Assembly (NCBI GenBank): GCA_029378245.1
Contig: JARKIF010000034.1
Span: forward strand, 1-64,000
Length of the DNA: 64,000 nucleotides
Origin: Roridomyces roridus
Lineage: Eukaryota > Basidiomycota > Agaricomycetes > Agaricales > Mycenaceae
Direction: 5' to 3'
Part shown: positions 10,218 through 22,044 of the stretch, in pieces
Layout of the letters: each line of letters opens with the position of its first letter
Position numbering within the stretch: position 1 is the stretch's first letter
Position numbers and translations under genes: made by a program
The notes under the pieces: model-generated
What the model saw: the letters and a program-made list of their open reading frames with translations, nothing else
Told to the model about the DNA's origin: nothing
Database searches by the model: none

Positions 10218-11443
10218 ATGACCATCTACCCACCTGCATCCCAAACCGCGCCCACCGTTTCCTTTTCCGAGGGCCTTGCGCACACCAAACAGTCCCGAAT
10301 CCCGGTGCTAGTGGACACCATCTGGAGTGCTCTCCTGAGCAATACCAGGCTCGGGAAACAACTTCGCGAGCCATTCTGGTTGCCATTCCGAAATTACAAG
10401 GACTACCCAGGCCCCGTTGACGACTCGAGACTCCGGACCTATCTGGCCGCTCTGAAAACCCCCTTTCGCGTCTTTCTTGAAGATGAGACCGAAACCGGTG
10501 AGAGGCCAAAGACCATATGCTTCGCCCCTGTAGGCAAATCTCTTCATCACGAACAAATGCCCACCCTATGCTTCACACTGGAGCACGCAGACATCGTTGA
10601 AACGGCTCGACTCCATGTCACTTTGCCTAATTGCTCAGAAGACAACCTCACAGAACTTCGTTACTGTGATTTTGCCACAGTTGTCGCATTTTCAATTCGT
10701 GAATTGGGTCATGTGGTATGGATGGCGGTCAGTATTCCTTTGCCTCTGGCTATTCTTGATCTCACATCAACTCGTTTAGAGCAATCCTATAGAAGCAACA
10801 GACACCCCAGAAAAATACAAGGAACTGAAAGGCCGAGGCGAAGCTGTGGAGGGAGTCCATCAATGGCTGTGGAAAACTGTGGTGGAATTCGACTGTATCT
10901 TGGTTCTCTCCGATTCCAACGGTGCATTAATATTCTTGCAATACCCTAACCGACTAATGGTCTGAATACAGAGGGTTCCTTGTTTTACAACTCGTGGTAT
11001 CGCACTCCTGGTGACAACGAGACTCTGAGAGCCGTGTGCTATCGGAATACGGATCTCTTGACAAGAGAGGGAGTCCACCATGTTTTGCGACTGCTAGAAC
11101 GCGATGCCGAAGCACCCATCGACAACCCTCCATTCGTTTTCCATGCACTGGAGGAAGCCCGCGTAAAACCTCGGAGTCCGGGACCGGTGACTTCGGGAAA
11201 GTCTCCATCTCATTCAGCCTCGAATGCAAGCAATTATCACCTCGTTGATAAGCCCCCCTTGAGCACAGACGTTTTCCGCCGCCCGAGGACAGTGAAATGC
11301 GGTGGTGTCAGGGTGAGTGTTCGGCAGATTTTCCTCCCAGTCGATTAATTCTTGGACAGTGCGTTCGAGGGATGGGCCGTGTACGTGAGATGGTCGACAA
11401 ACTTCTAGCAGACGACGAGCGCCGGACGAGAAACAAGACTTGA
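10218..11443 (+). CDS. Gene X, copy 1: unrecognised intracellular protein
   Basis: Four exons join cleanly. Exon 1 runs from MTIYPPASQTAPTVSFSEGL through TICFAPVGKSLHHEQMPTLC. Exon 2, after a GTCAGT intron, has EKYKELKGRGEAVEGVHQWL and FDCILVLSDSN. Exon 3 has SLFYNSWYRTPGDNETLRAV and LLTREGVHHVLRLLE. A short last exon encodes GMGRVREMVDKLLADDE, ending at 11,443. The product is roughly 370 residues, with no signal peptide and no membrane segment. I recognise no domain. An in-frame open stretch continues upstream of 10,218, but it enters the shared promoter, so the start at 10,218 is preferred. The intact frame in both arm copies, with mostly conservative changes, argues that it is a real gene. 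Confidence 0.7.
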
Positions 11444-12430
11444 AGGGGGTCTTCTGGATGCGCGCAGAGGAGCGGGTGTGTATACTCCTTAGCCTTTGAA
11501 TTCGAATTTATCGAGCACGCTACACGTTTAGAGGGAGAGTCAATGTAGAGTAGCGATCGTAGCGCTGCGTGAGCTACCTGGCGTCGGGGAGGCTTGGGTT
11601 TCAAGAATCCCAAACTTTTCCAAGTCTGCACCATTGGTCTAGACCCTATCGTGCTGGCTGTCGAGTACGAGCGGTGAGGCACACGAACGTTGTGCAATCG
11701 TCTCACGGTAATGGCGGGGAGCGCGAGGTAGCCATGCTCGGGTCACAGACAAGATGTGTCAACTTCGGCACCCCTTGTACTCCCAAGTGGACTGGGAGCG
11801 AAGAGGTTGTCCATGCTGGAGTGCAGAGATGGCCAGGTCACAGCCTTCCATTTTGAGAATTTGAGTAGACGGCCAGACGTTGAACGTCACGAAGATGGGC
11901 GTATTAGTAAGTAACAGAGAATCTCAGATCAGATCAGATCAATCACAACACAATACAATTCATCCACCTTTCTTCAACGCTCTGCCTCAGGCTGGTACAA
12001 AGTTCCGCTGGCTCTTCCCATGTTCTTTCATCTGAACTGAACAGTGAATCAAAAATTCTCAGTGTGATGTAGCAGTTTATGTTGCATCCCGCCATCACTC
12101 AACCATCACTCAACCAGAGTCACCGCCCTCCCCTCCCTCCCTCTTTGCTCCCACTTTGCTCCCACTTCTCCAGACCTATCCTGGCCCTTCCCACCACTTC
12201 CCTCTCACCCTTCCATGCTGAGCGCCGGCTTCGCAACCAACAAAAACATTTCTGATCACTTGCTTTCCGCACTTCCTCCCGACCTCCCCCCTTCTCCCAA
12301 CTTCTTCCTGGCCTCCTCTCTTCACCGCTCTGCAATCTTGAGACCCCGCCACAACAACAAACCACAACACTGTGATCACTCGCACTTTGCGGCCTCCCTG
12401 CTTCCTCCCGACCTTTCTCCCTTCCCTTCC
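11444..12430. repeat. Conserved non-coding block of the inverted repeat (left)
   Basis: This interval has no convincing gene but is closely conserved at 43,515-44,527 in reverse orientation. A more diverged relative lies in the same orientation at about 42,640-43,134. It includes the short tandem run AGATCAGATCAGATC near 11,927-11,941, pyrimidine-rich tracts and the strings TGTGATCACTC and CACAACAC near 12,365. Open frames inside it are not preserved between copies. Confidence 0.6.
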
Positions 12431-12977
12431 TTCCTACGTTTTGATCTGCTCACTCGGGCAAGTCTGGGCGTGGCAATTAAACGCATCAATTCGCGTCGTT
12501 TTCACTGTTCAGTATCCTACGCGTCACGACCTCAAACATTCCCTTTTACATTGCTTTGGGCAGCGTGAGCAGTCGTTCATGGACCGCACGCGTCTTGGTC
12601 GCTCGTATTTCTAGCTGGATACGATTGTGTGGCGCTCCTTCATAGTTCCAATACAATATCTTCGTCCAGTGCGTAGAAAATATTGAGAACTCACTCTGGA
12701 ACTCCTTGAATACCACTGTCATTTTCATAGTCCGATTGGACATCGAGCTCAAGTTCGCACAGAAGATGAAAAAAAATGGGGTTGATTGATGGCGGTGGTA
12801 CAGGTTTATGGTTCGCAGCGCTCGACCTTCTTGCTCCCTCCTCCCCACATATGATGCTCCTGAGTCCTTGCTCCCCCCCAAAAAAAGTGTTCCAAGCCAA
12901 TTTGTTCATCGTTCCTTCCTTGCACCCTCCCCCCACATAAAGCACCTTGCTTCCTCCCCCCAAACATCGCCCATGCC

Positions 12978-14067
12978 CTATTCGAGATATTTGTCGATCC
13001 AGCGACCAAGGTACAGAAGACCACCCAACACGAGGAAAGCAAAAGACAGCAGAAAAACAAGCACAGCAGAGGTAACACGAATCGAGGAAGTAGGTTTGTG
13101 GATAGTGTTCTGCGGAGGTAGTATGTGCATAGACTGTGTCTGTTGCCGTGTGGGCGTGGGTGTCTTGAGGACTTGGTGCCTGGTGGGCGAAGCGCGAAGG
13201 AAGGTGGGTGCCGACGGGCAGTGGGTGACAAAACCAGACCAGCGAGATGAGCGTTGGCCAAGACGGGCGGACGAGGACTGCAACGAGCGACCCGAACGAC
13301 CCCTCTTCCCACCAAAAACCGATTCCAATCCAACAGCTGCTCGGCTAGACGTCGCCCGAGTCGAAAGTGCGACCACCCCCCGCACCAACGTCTTGCTGAG
13401 TCGTGGCGACCACGTACCGCGGCGTGCGGCAGCCCAAGCGTCCTTGACGGCCGTACCTTGAACATCGCGTCGTGGCCCTGTCGGTCTTGAGAGTGGCAGT
13501 GGCGGTCTGAGGAGGATGGGTCGCGCCATCGTTGTCTTCCGTCGACAGTCAGGTCCTGTATGCGACACCCGTCTTGTTCCATGCCTTGGGATCTCGCTGG
13601 GGGTGCTTGACGTGGGGGCGGCGTCGAGCGGGAGGAGGAGCAAGGCGGGAGAAGGAGGAAGGGGCGACGAGTGAGGACGACATTGATTCTTCTCGACGAG
13701 CAGGGCGACAGTCCAACTGGGAGAGGGAGCAACGGAACATCAGAGCAGGCGGGATTGGCCATCGTGGGCTTAGTCACTTCGCGGCCCTGGCCTAACCCAA
13801 AACCAGTCGGCAAGGGTCCTACCACAGGAGGGGGGGCGAGTGCGGGGGCAAGGCTGGCCATGTAGGGGGCGGCGCGCCAATACCCAGTCCGCAGCTATCT
13901 AACCTGAAGTGGTAGGTCCCACAGTTCCTACTTCGCGTCGAGGGTCGTCCTGGAGTCACTCGGTCGCGTGTCTCGTCCGGGGGGCGGCGGCGAGAGGAGG
14001 GTGTGGCTGGCGGAGTTGAGAGGTTGCCAACAGGCTGAGAACCATCGGCGCAGAGATTCGAGGACAT
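12978..14067 (-). CDS. Gene Y, copy 1: weak gene for a Pro/Ser-rich protein with C-terminal membrane anchor
   Basis: A plausible first exon starts at 14,067 (MSSNLCADGSQPVGNLSTPP). A 59-nt intron ending GGCCAG then joins to SLAPALAPPPVVGPLPTGFG. The rest is low-complexity and its exon joins are uncertain. The last open stretch ends with a hydrophobic segment, SAVLVFLLSFAFLVLGGLLY, then GRWIDKYLE and a stop at 12,978, as in a tail-anchored or single-pass membrane protein. The right-arm copy has several one-base differences that change frame, including a longer poly-T inside the membrane segment. Either this copy alone is functional, or neither encodes protein. No family recognised. Confidence 0.35.
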
Positions 14068-14364
14068 CTGGAAGAGCGAGTCAATACTGGCGTCGCGAAC
14101 GACGAAGAAGAAGCATTACCTTGCGACCAACGCACATTGTCCCTGGGAACGAGGCGGGAAGAGTAAGGGCGAAATCTACAACGGCGAGGTTAGCATGAAC
14201 GCTGCAGACGATGAGTTCAAAACGAACCTGTGTAACCGCTACTATCCAGGCCGTCGTCGAGGACGATGTTTGCCCAAAGGCGGAGGATGAGAGAAACGCT
14301 CCATGAGAAGGAGGAAGATGGGGATTAGTCGGCGAGCATCGTTTGTTATATATGTTTGGCCATT

Positions 14365-14470
14365 CCTTACACCTGCCTTATGGGGAAACAAGTTGCACCT
14401 GCCTTAACGGGAAATGACCTTACACCTGCCTTATCGGGAAACGACCTTACACCTGCCTTAACGGGAGACA
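14365..14470. repeat. Four-unit tandem repeat (25-28 bp units), left arm
   Basis: Four imperfect units share the core CACCTGCCTTA followed by CGGGAAA-like sequence. A matching 106 bp array lies at 33,950-34,055 on the opposite strand. Homology between the arms stops about 50 bp inward of each array, so the arrays mark the inner ends of the inverted repeat. Confidence 0.85.
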
Positions 14471-14649
14471 CCGAAATGCCTCTGCCTGCGTCATTCCCCC
14501 AGCGTCACCGCAGTGGGCAACCCCACAACGCCGAGTCGTCGAGCTCCTGGATTTTGTTGGTCTCGCAGTCCTTCTTCATTCTCGCTGCTTGTCTTTTTTT
14601 TCGGATTTCTGAATAGATTCCCGGCCCTCGGTATCCTCTCTAGTGTAAA

Positions 14650-16102
14650 CTACTCATTATCCCGCATCTTCTTGTAGAAATTTACGATAAGATCATTAGC
14701 GGTCAACGTTATAATTCTGGGGCCAATGAGCCAGTGAGGTGAAAGAAGCGAACAGACGAACGTATGTGGTGCAATACGCAAAAAGTGTGCCGTTGAACCT
14801 GCGCCGGGGAGTTGGCTTCGGCGGAATAGGATGACAGAGCAGCGTACCTTTATACCATCCCCGAACGCCTTCGGTCTTGAAAGTCTTCCACAGGCAATCT
14901 ATTGGGTTTTTGTACAAAGTGCCGACCATCTTGCCGTTTGGCCCGGGCACAGTTGGCTGGTTGTACATCCGCGTTAATGCCTGAAGGGTGGATTAGAGCT
15001 ATTGAACAGAAGAATACGCGCACACGCACAGTATCGGCGGGCTGCATCACCAAACACTACATGATTTACTTAGCAGATACCAATGGAACACGCTGCATCA
15101 CGTACCACACATATTCCGGAGACGGAGCTACTCGCCAGAAATGTCCATGTGCTGTTGGCCGGAAGGATATCGCGGCTCACCAAGAAGTTCTTGGTGAGAT
15201 TGTAACTCGGTAGTTGCACCTGTGGAGAAATGGGAACATGAAGACTCAGTGGGGGTGAGTAATCACCGAGGAACCCATAGATGTTCGAAGAATGGCAGCA
15301 TCGATTCCACGGATTAGACCCCGAGGTCCCTCGGCGCGGAATATGTTGGACAGTGCATGGAACGAGTTTTTGTAGTAGTGTTGAGCGCCGACTGGGAGAG
15401 CAGGAGAATATGCCTGCATCCGAGCCTTGATCAGGAAAAGTGGATTGCCCAACGAGGCTGGCGAGGGCCCCATTCAGCAGAGATGTCATTGCAAGAGCGG
15501 ATACCCACCTCCGACTGCGCCGCTGGTCGCCCCTGCAATGATGGCGGTTGAAGGCAACATTTCATCAGGTCTTCGGCCGATGAACTTGTTGAAACTCCGT
15601 CGGAAAGGTTCATAGAATCCTGGACGAGATGTAGGTATGTCATTGGATTCCAGTCACTTCATACCTAGCCGTGAGCCATTGAGAAGGATCTACAAAATAT
15701 TAATACGCAGAGTCGGAACTTCGAGAGATATCATACTTGGTAGGCATACTAGAGACGAGGCGTCAGCCTCACGAGTAGAGATTTTGTAGGAACCGTACAG
15801 CAGGTCCTAGGCCTCTCTGCATCCCTCGGATACCCTCGTTGCGATACGTCTTGCTCATAACGTCCAACGCGTTCTTGTACACCTTTTCCGTGCCTACCTT
15901 GGCCAGTTCACCCTGCAGTTGCAAACGGGTCTTGGCCACCTCGGCAGGATTTGAGACCGTGACCTGGTAGCGCCAGCTTCAGGTCCAATTTTTTTGAAAA
16001 GTTTGGCACGAGAACACTGACAGCAATGGATGCTGCAATGCCACCGCAGACGAAGCCTTCAGCGGTCGAGATGGGGCGCCCCTTCACAGGCGGCGCAGAC
16101 AT
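14650..16102 (-). CDS. OAC1: Mitochondrial oxaloacetate/sulfate carrier (OAC1-like)
   Basis: A member of the mitochondrial carrier family (SLC25) that exchanges small anions across the inner membrane; Oac1 transports oxaloacetate and sulfate. Spliced exons give the three carrier repeats with their signatures: NPAEVAKTRLQLQG, then NPLFLIKARMQAYS, then QPADT joined to ALTRMYNQP. SYNLTKNFLVSRDILP and WYKGSTAHFLRIAPHT are typical of the Oac1/SLC25A34-35 branch. The start at 16,102 (MSAPPVKGRPISTAEGFVCG) precedes the first helix. The last exon ends LTANDLIVNFYKKMRDNE and a stop at 14,650. Length is near 310 residues, as usual. Its ATG lies only 56 bp from that of the divergent MDM1-like gene. Confidence 0.88.
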
Positions 16103-16158
16103 TGGGATGAGCAGGGCCGAACGCGTCTATCCCCTTTCGGGACAACTCTGATGCAACG

Positions 16159-19100
16159 ATGAATGGCTATCCCGTTAGCACTCAGACGGTCGTCTTTGTC
16201 GCTGTGCTCGCCGTCGTTCTCCCCACGACATTCCGTATCGTCTCGTCGCCTATCGTTCTTCTCCTCATCTCTCCTTTCGTCGTCGCCTTGCTCGGTGTGG
16301 CATTCCTGGTGTTGAACGTCCTCGTCAGCCATCTCCTCGATGCCAACGCTCCCCCGCCGACAAGAAACCTCCACTATGCCGCCAAACCATTTGTGTTCTC
16401 GAGCCCTGCCGCCTGGCAGGCCGTATTGACGCGTTCCCAATGGTCCCAGGACAGCCCACAGTCCTTTCCGCCCCTAGTTCCCGGCGCACCTGTTCTCTCT
16501 GGCGCAATCAACGACATTCTCATAATGATTGTCCGCGACTTTGTGCTAACGTGGTACAAGGGCCTATCGACATCTCCGTCGTTCCCCATGGCTGTATCGT
16601 CTGTACTGCACAAATCCTTGGAAAATGTCCTCGATCGGGCTGCCGCAATCGACTTGTCAGAACTCGTTGTAAAGCGTATACTCCCAAAGGTGACGGCGCA
16701 CATAGAGCAGTTCCGGCAGTCGGAGGTGGCTCTGCGAGGTGCAGGTTTGGAGCGACGGTTGACACAGTCGGAAGAGCTTGATCTGCTTCTGGCCAGCCGA
16801 TACACCAGTAAAGGTGGCGGGAAGCTACACCCATCGGTGGATAACCTCTCCACCACATTCACGAGACAAACGGAAGAGGCGCATCTGCGGACTCTCATAG
16901 ACAAGGCACTTCCGTTTGTTTTGCCCGAAGTGGAAGCAAAGAGCAAAGTCTTGAAGCTGGTCGTACGCGAGATTGTCGCGTGTGCGGTACTTTATCCCGT
17001 CATGGAGATGGTATCGGACCCCGACTTTTGGAACAAGGCAATCGACCAAGTGGTGAGTTGAACAGCAATGTAAACTATTAGTTTTGACATTTTTCAGGCC
17101 GGAGCTGCTATACACGAACAGAAACTGATCACAAAAGTCCGAAACGTCCTCGAGGCCCAATCCCCGCGGCCACACAATCGAATGTCGTCCGCACCAGTCG
17201 GCACTTTGCCCACGACCGAGACCATCACAATTCGGACTGATGCCCGACATTTCGAATCTTTCCTTCGCAGTATAAGCCGCTGCTCGTCGCTTCTGGATGC
17301 TCGTCGTCTAAAGAACGACGTCGTTGGAGAGATCAGAAGAACCCGGTTATCCCTCGGTGAGCCATGTCCCTCTGCCACATAACGCCAGAACATTGACAAG
17401 GAGAAGCCAACCACGAAAAGGATGACTGGATCAACGGAGAGAAAACCGAAGATGTCGTTGCCTTCCTGGATAGACTCTATACCGCCAAGAGGAAGGTCGA
17501 GGAAAGAATCGCGGTGCTTGGCGGTGGAGACGATTCAGTAAGTATCTGCCTTTTCTTGAAAGTCAAGTTAACATTTGGTAGTTACGACAGTCGGCCTACC
17601 AAGACCCTGGCGCAAAGTCTGGCCTGACACTTCGGGATGTCCTCCAGAACCCCAGCTCGCTGTCTTACTTCATGGAGTTCATGGACCGTCGTCATCGGTC
17701 TTTGCTCGTTCAGTTTTGGTTGACTGTCGAGAGCTTCAAGAATCCCCTTGAATCTGTCGACTCTGGTTCTTCGGGTGAGGAGGATGAACTTCAGGACGCT
17801 TCTACTTCCATTACCGTGACCGAGGACATTTCCATGATCTACGAGCTGTATTTCTCTACGCCCACTCCCCATCCCGCCCTGGCATCCATACCCAAGAAAC
17901 ATGTCCAGCGTATCCGAGACTTTGCAACCAGCGGCGAGCCTGCGACGCCCGCTATGCAACGGACGGTGCGCAGAAGCGTTATGTTGGCGCAACGACAGGT
18001 GGAGCGATCCATGGAGCCCGACTTTGAAGAATTTGAACGCTCCGACTTGTGGTTCCGCGTGATAGGGGATACAGATTTTGGGCGTGCCACTCAACATAAT
18101 GCTCCAGAGGCACTTTCCCTGAAAGACAGAAGATCTCTAACGGCGCCATCTCTCGCAAGCCTCAATCTCCAGTCATTACCTCCGGCAAAGCCTGTTCCAC
18201 ACATGTTGCCGCGTTCCGAATCTTCGCCCGGCTTCATTCGGCAGAGAACTGCTAGTGGCAGTTCAATATCTGGCTCCCATGCATCTCGACCGTCCAACAT
18301 CGAGGTCCTCATGTCGCCAGTATCGGATTCATCGCAGTCCAACAGAGCCCCGCTTTTTGACGATCCAGACGACCGCCTCCAGCGGGCGGAGGAAGTGCGA
18401 ATGGAGGCCATCCAAGCCGCATTGACCGACATTATGGCTTTGGAGCAGGAGCAGGAGCATCCCCCAGAGGATCACGCGGATCGAGACACCTTGTTCGGAT
18501 CTTCGGCTTCGGTGAATGCCGGCGCCAAGCGTCGGGCCGCCATGTTCAGTGACGATTTGGACGAAGTCGATGTCGACGAGGAACAGCAGGAGGAATCCAT
18601 CGAGCGGTCTGGGTCCTTCCAGATGGCGGCTCCTGGCGACCTGCAGCTTTCATACGAGATCGCCCGTCTCGGTGATAATATTGCGAACCTCCAGTCGCAG
18701 GAGGCCATTTTGGTTACTTTGATCAAAAAGGCCGAATTGACGGGCGACACCCAGGAACTCAAGCTTCTCAACAAGTCCAAGTCCTCTATGAATCGGGAGT
18801 TGCGAGAACTGCAGTTCCAGAAACTGCAATACGAGCAGCAGGAGTCGGCCAACCGACTCTTCTCGGATCGCACCAAAGTTTCGATTGTTAGCTCGACTGT
18901 GGGCGAAGAGGAGGGCAAGCAGGTTGTTCGCTATCTGGTAGAGATTCAGCAGCTCGCACCAGATGGGAGTTTTGCGTCGGGTTGGGTGGTTGCACGCCGA
19001 TACAATGAATTTCTGACTATGCACACCAAGTTGCGAGACAGGTATGCCCTTGTTCGCAACTTGGAATTCCCCGGAAAGCGTTTGGTAACTGCACTATCGG

Positions 19101-20192
19101 GGAGTTTTGTCGACACTCGGAAGGCTGCATTGGAGAAGTATCTGCAGGTGAGCGACTTCATGTCTGTCTCGATTTCTCGGTGCTAATGAGCATAGAATCT
19201 CGTTTCCATTCCCATCGTTTGCGATAGTGATGAACTGCGAGGTTTTCTTTCGAGAGAATCTCCTTTTACTGCATCTGAGCATCATGGAACCGCTGTCTCT
19301 CCCAAAGGCCCTTCAGCGACCGACCTCGTGCGAACAGTCTATCGGTCAGTGACTGGGAGCATCGACGACATGTTTTTCGGCCCGTCAATGTTGGATGTCA
19401 TGATCCAGCGTCTGACCCGTCAAGCTGCCGAGTTTGCTGGCATCGTAGGATCAGGTGTGAACGACGTTGACCTGGTTGCGCAAGCGTTGAACGCATCGGG
19501 CAAAACTTCTTCCGAGGCAGCGCTCATGGAACTCTCTGGGGACCTCAAGCCTCTCGAAGGAGAGACGAGCTCATCCACCTTCTCCGCTCCCATTTGCGAT
19601 CTGTTGCTGGCTGTATTTGAGCTCAACAAGACTAATAACTGGCTTCGACGGCAGGCAGTTGTTATCATCTTGCAGCAGGTCCTTGGTGGCACCATTGAGC
19701 GGTATGTATTCGTTGGTTCACCTTTCTCATTCGCGCTAATGTACGGCTCAGGAAAATAAGAGAGACAGTCAAGGGTCTTTTGGAGGAGCCTCGGCTTTTG
19801 CCTGTTGTCACCTTGTTCAGGAATGGACTGTGGCCTGGTGGAAAGCTGAAGCCACCGAGTGTGCCCCGCACGGCCGACGAGAAGTTGAAGACAAGGGATG
19901 AGGCCAATAGAAAACTTTCGTCCCTTGTACCCGGTATGTTTTGTTGCATCAGTCCGGGCCTGTGCTTACCTTGAGAATAGATTTGGCGGCAAATATGATC
20001 GGAAGATCCAACGCTCGCCGGGGTGCACGGCGGATATTCGCAGTCTTACAAAACCGTCGGCTGAACCAGCACATCGCATATACCATTGTTGACGAGGTGC
20101 GCCAAATCGCGCAATCTTGACTCCAAACTAAGACGCTGTTCCAGGTTTTTTCCGCATTATTCCCTGAATCCAACACCACGACGACGACATGA
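16159..20192 (+). CDS. MDM1: MDM1/SNX13-type protein (PXA-RGS-PX-nexin C)
   Basis: A membrane-contact-site protein. In yeast Mdm1 tethers ER to vacuole, and in animals SNX13/14/25 act similarly. Order seen: two N-terminal hydrophobic segments (about residues 8-60); a PXA domain (INDILIMIVRDFVLTWYKGL to VLYPVMEMVSDPDFWNKAID); an RGS domain (LRDVLQNPSSLSYFMEFMDR, LLVQFWLTVESF); a disordered acidic linker and coiled coil; a PX domain (YLVEIQQL, ARRYNEFLTMHTKLRDRY, PGKR); and a C-terminal nexin domain (NNWLRRQAVVIILQQVLGG, LLPVVTLFRNGLWPGG). Roughly 1,235 residues from about eight exons; complete, with the stop at 20,192. It shares a 56 bp divergent promoter with OAC1 and converges on TRM6 (41 bp). 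Confidence 0.92.
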
Positions 20193-20233
20193 CACTACCT
20201 TACGAACTCTGGAACAATACTCATTGTAATTCT

Positions 20234-22004
20234 TCATACATCTACGTCTTCCATAGTCGCATCTGCTGTGACTACAGTGGCACTATTTGAGCGGTTAGCG
20301 CTTGGTTTTGGCCGCCTGTGCAAGGTGATCGCATTGGCGTTTTCGTCGTTATATCTGGATCAAGGGTCAGAGTACGAAAACTGCATGATGACTATACGAC
20401 ATACACTTTGATAGCGTGAAGAAGGAACCCGCCTGTTCCAGATGTGTTCATGGTTGGGTGAGTCCGTCCCAGAAGAACTTGATATCGTCTTAGCCACATT
20501 TCCGTCACGGAAGGGCACAGATATCCCGGCATGCTCCGTAATTTTGAGTGAAGTTCCGATAAAATCTAGGGAATGGGTCAATGGTGGACGAATGCATCTT
20601 CAAGAATGTTACCTGGACATAAGGACTTTGCACCACTATAGACGCAGAACCCCCCAGATATGGCACCAATTTCTCCAATATGGAGTAAGGGTCGTAATCG
20701 CTGGCCACGATGAGACTGGAAGACAATTAGAACCTGACGATCAAGACACGGTCAAAGACGCACGCATCGAATTCCCCAGCAAAAAGTTCTTCGCGGGTTC
20801 CATTCAATAAATCGGAAGCAGCTCTACGTTTGTTGAGTCGCGACTTTTGTCTCTCGGATTTTATTTGATCAGAGGGAAGGTCAACTGGCGGTCCCACTGG
20901 AAACTAGGAATCTCAGCAAAATCGCTGGGAGGCGGAGGGACGGACTTACCGGGTGTGTAGTCGCGCATGGCTGTTGCCCAGTTCAGGGAGGATAGAACGG
21001 GAGCGACCGTCTCGGTTTTGAAATTCATGTTCACCATTACAGGATATGAAGGAGGCGAGTCGGTGCTACATATGGTGATCAGTCGACCAGAGCCTGTGAA
21101 GTTGGTTGAACAATTGCAGATGGAGAATGTTGCTGTGGACGTACCTCCCATGCGTTCTAATATTCCCGAGACAACAAGACCGGATGCATCATCGACTGCG
21201 ATATATTTCCCGCCGGGTCTGATGTTGGCCAGATTCAGCATTTGAGAAAGGGCATCGACGCGTATATCGCGTATCCGAGTTTGGTCTTTGTTGAACCAGT
21301 AGTCGCAAACATTGAAGAGGGTCGGCTCGATGGTGGTGAAGGTCTTTCGAGTATCTGAAAAATGATTCATAAAGGTAACGCTGCGAAAGCAATGCACAAA
21401 CTTGGCCTCTTTGCGCTTCTTGTATTTTTCTTTGCTGTACTCGGTTTTGAGCGAGTAGTTCGCGTGCTGTTCGATCTGCATCTTGATAATTTCCTGGGCA
21501 AGGATGAGCGACGCCCAACTATGGTGACGCGAACTTACTGATGCATGCGCTCCGGATTGCTTGAGAGCTTGTATTTCCTCTAGAGTTAGAGGCTGCACGA
21601 ATTCTCCGTCGTTTATGAGCTCATTCGTCGCATCGGTATCCTCTGGTACACGTGAATGTCCAAGGCGATTTTTTCGCTGAAAGAAACGTACCAACTTCAG
21701 CCAGAGTGCGCGGAGGCACCAACACCAGCTTCTTGTCGACGATATCGTAGGTTCGTCCAAAAGGCTCGTTTATCAGGTCGTTGGCGTGAAACCCACCGAC
21801 TCTGCCAAGAGAGACTGTGCTGTTTTTGATTTTTCAAGCTCAGGGGAGCGGCGACAAGAGTGAGGCCCAGTACCTATCCTTGTCGATTTTCACAGCTTTT
21901 GTGTCGCCATTCGGCAAGCGGAGAAGGATCGTGCTTCCTGCCTGGACGGTCTGTAGCCTGGTGTCGAGTTGCGGGGGCAGGTCAGACGCGCTCATGGTGG
22001 TCAT
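20234..22004 (-). CDS. TRM6: tRNA m1A58 methyltransferase non-catalytic subunit TRM6 (Gcd10)
   Basis: TRM6 pairs with TRM61 to methylate adenosine 58 of tRNAs in the nucleus. Exons in order: MSASDLPPQLDTRLQTVQAG, STILLRLPNGDTKAVKIDKD, GFHANDLINEPFGRTYDIV, EFVQPLTLEEIQALKQSGAH, HANYSLKTEYSKEKYKKRKE, DYWFNKDQTRIRDIRVDAL and GKYIAVDDASGLVVSGILER. After further introns comes the C-terminal half: DYDPYSILEKLVPYLGGSAS, then the family hallmark YQVLLGRTHPTMNTSGTGGF, then a short tail ending at 20,234. A naive reading would stop at 20,861; splicing to the hallmark shows that is wrong. The start is 22,004 or 21,995. It is divergent from the UNC-45 gene with only 40 bp between. Confidence 0.88.
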
Positions 22005-22044
22005 TGGTAGACTCCCGTGATCGATTTTTTGTATCTCATCCACC

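Larger units (their letters stand above)
8541..14522. repeat. Left arm of large imperfect inverted repeat
   Basis: Reading this arm forward corresponds to reading 47,452 down to 33,878 on the minus strand. Shared parts, in order: the 5' flank of the third GFA gene (8,541-8,608), a GFA gene, gene X, a non-coding block (11,550-12,430), gene Y and a 106 bp tandem repeat (14,365-14,470). Compared by eye, the coding parts are about 97-98% identical. This arm carries two insertions absent on the right (8,609-9,100 and 9,635-9,913) and lacks two that the right has (46,555-47,361 and about 35,985-43,515). Confidence 0.9.

Noticed and set aside
11569..11856. Open frames conserved in both arms (also 44,112-44,402)
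   Set aside because: Conservation follows from recent duplication. Frames lack start context and break in the third, diverged copy.
14365..14470. Possible CRISPR-like array
   Set aside because: The units are contiguous imperfect tandem repeats without spacers, in a eukaryotic genome.
20442..20810. Plus-strand open frame of 122 codons
   Set aside because: The opposite strand here encodes the C-terminal half of TRM6, including YQVLLGRTHPTMNTSGTGGF, with consistent splice sites.
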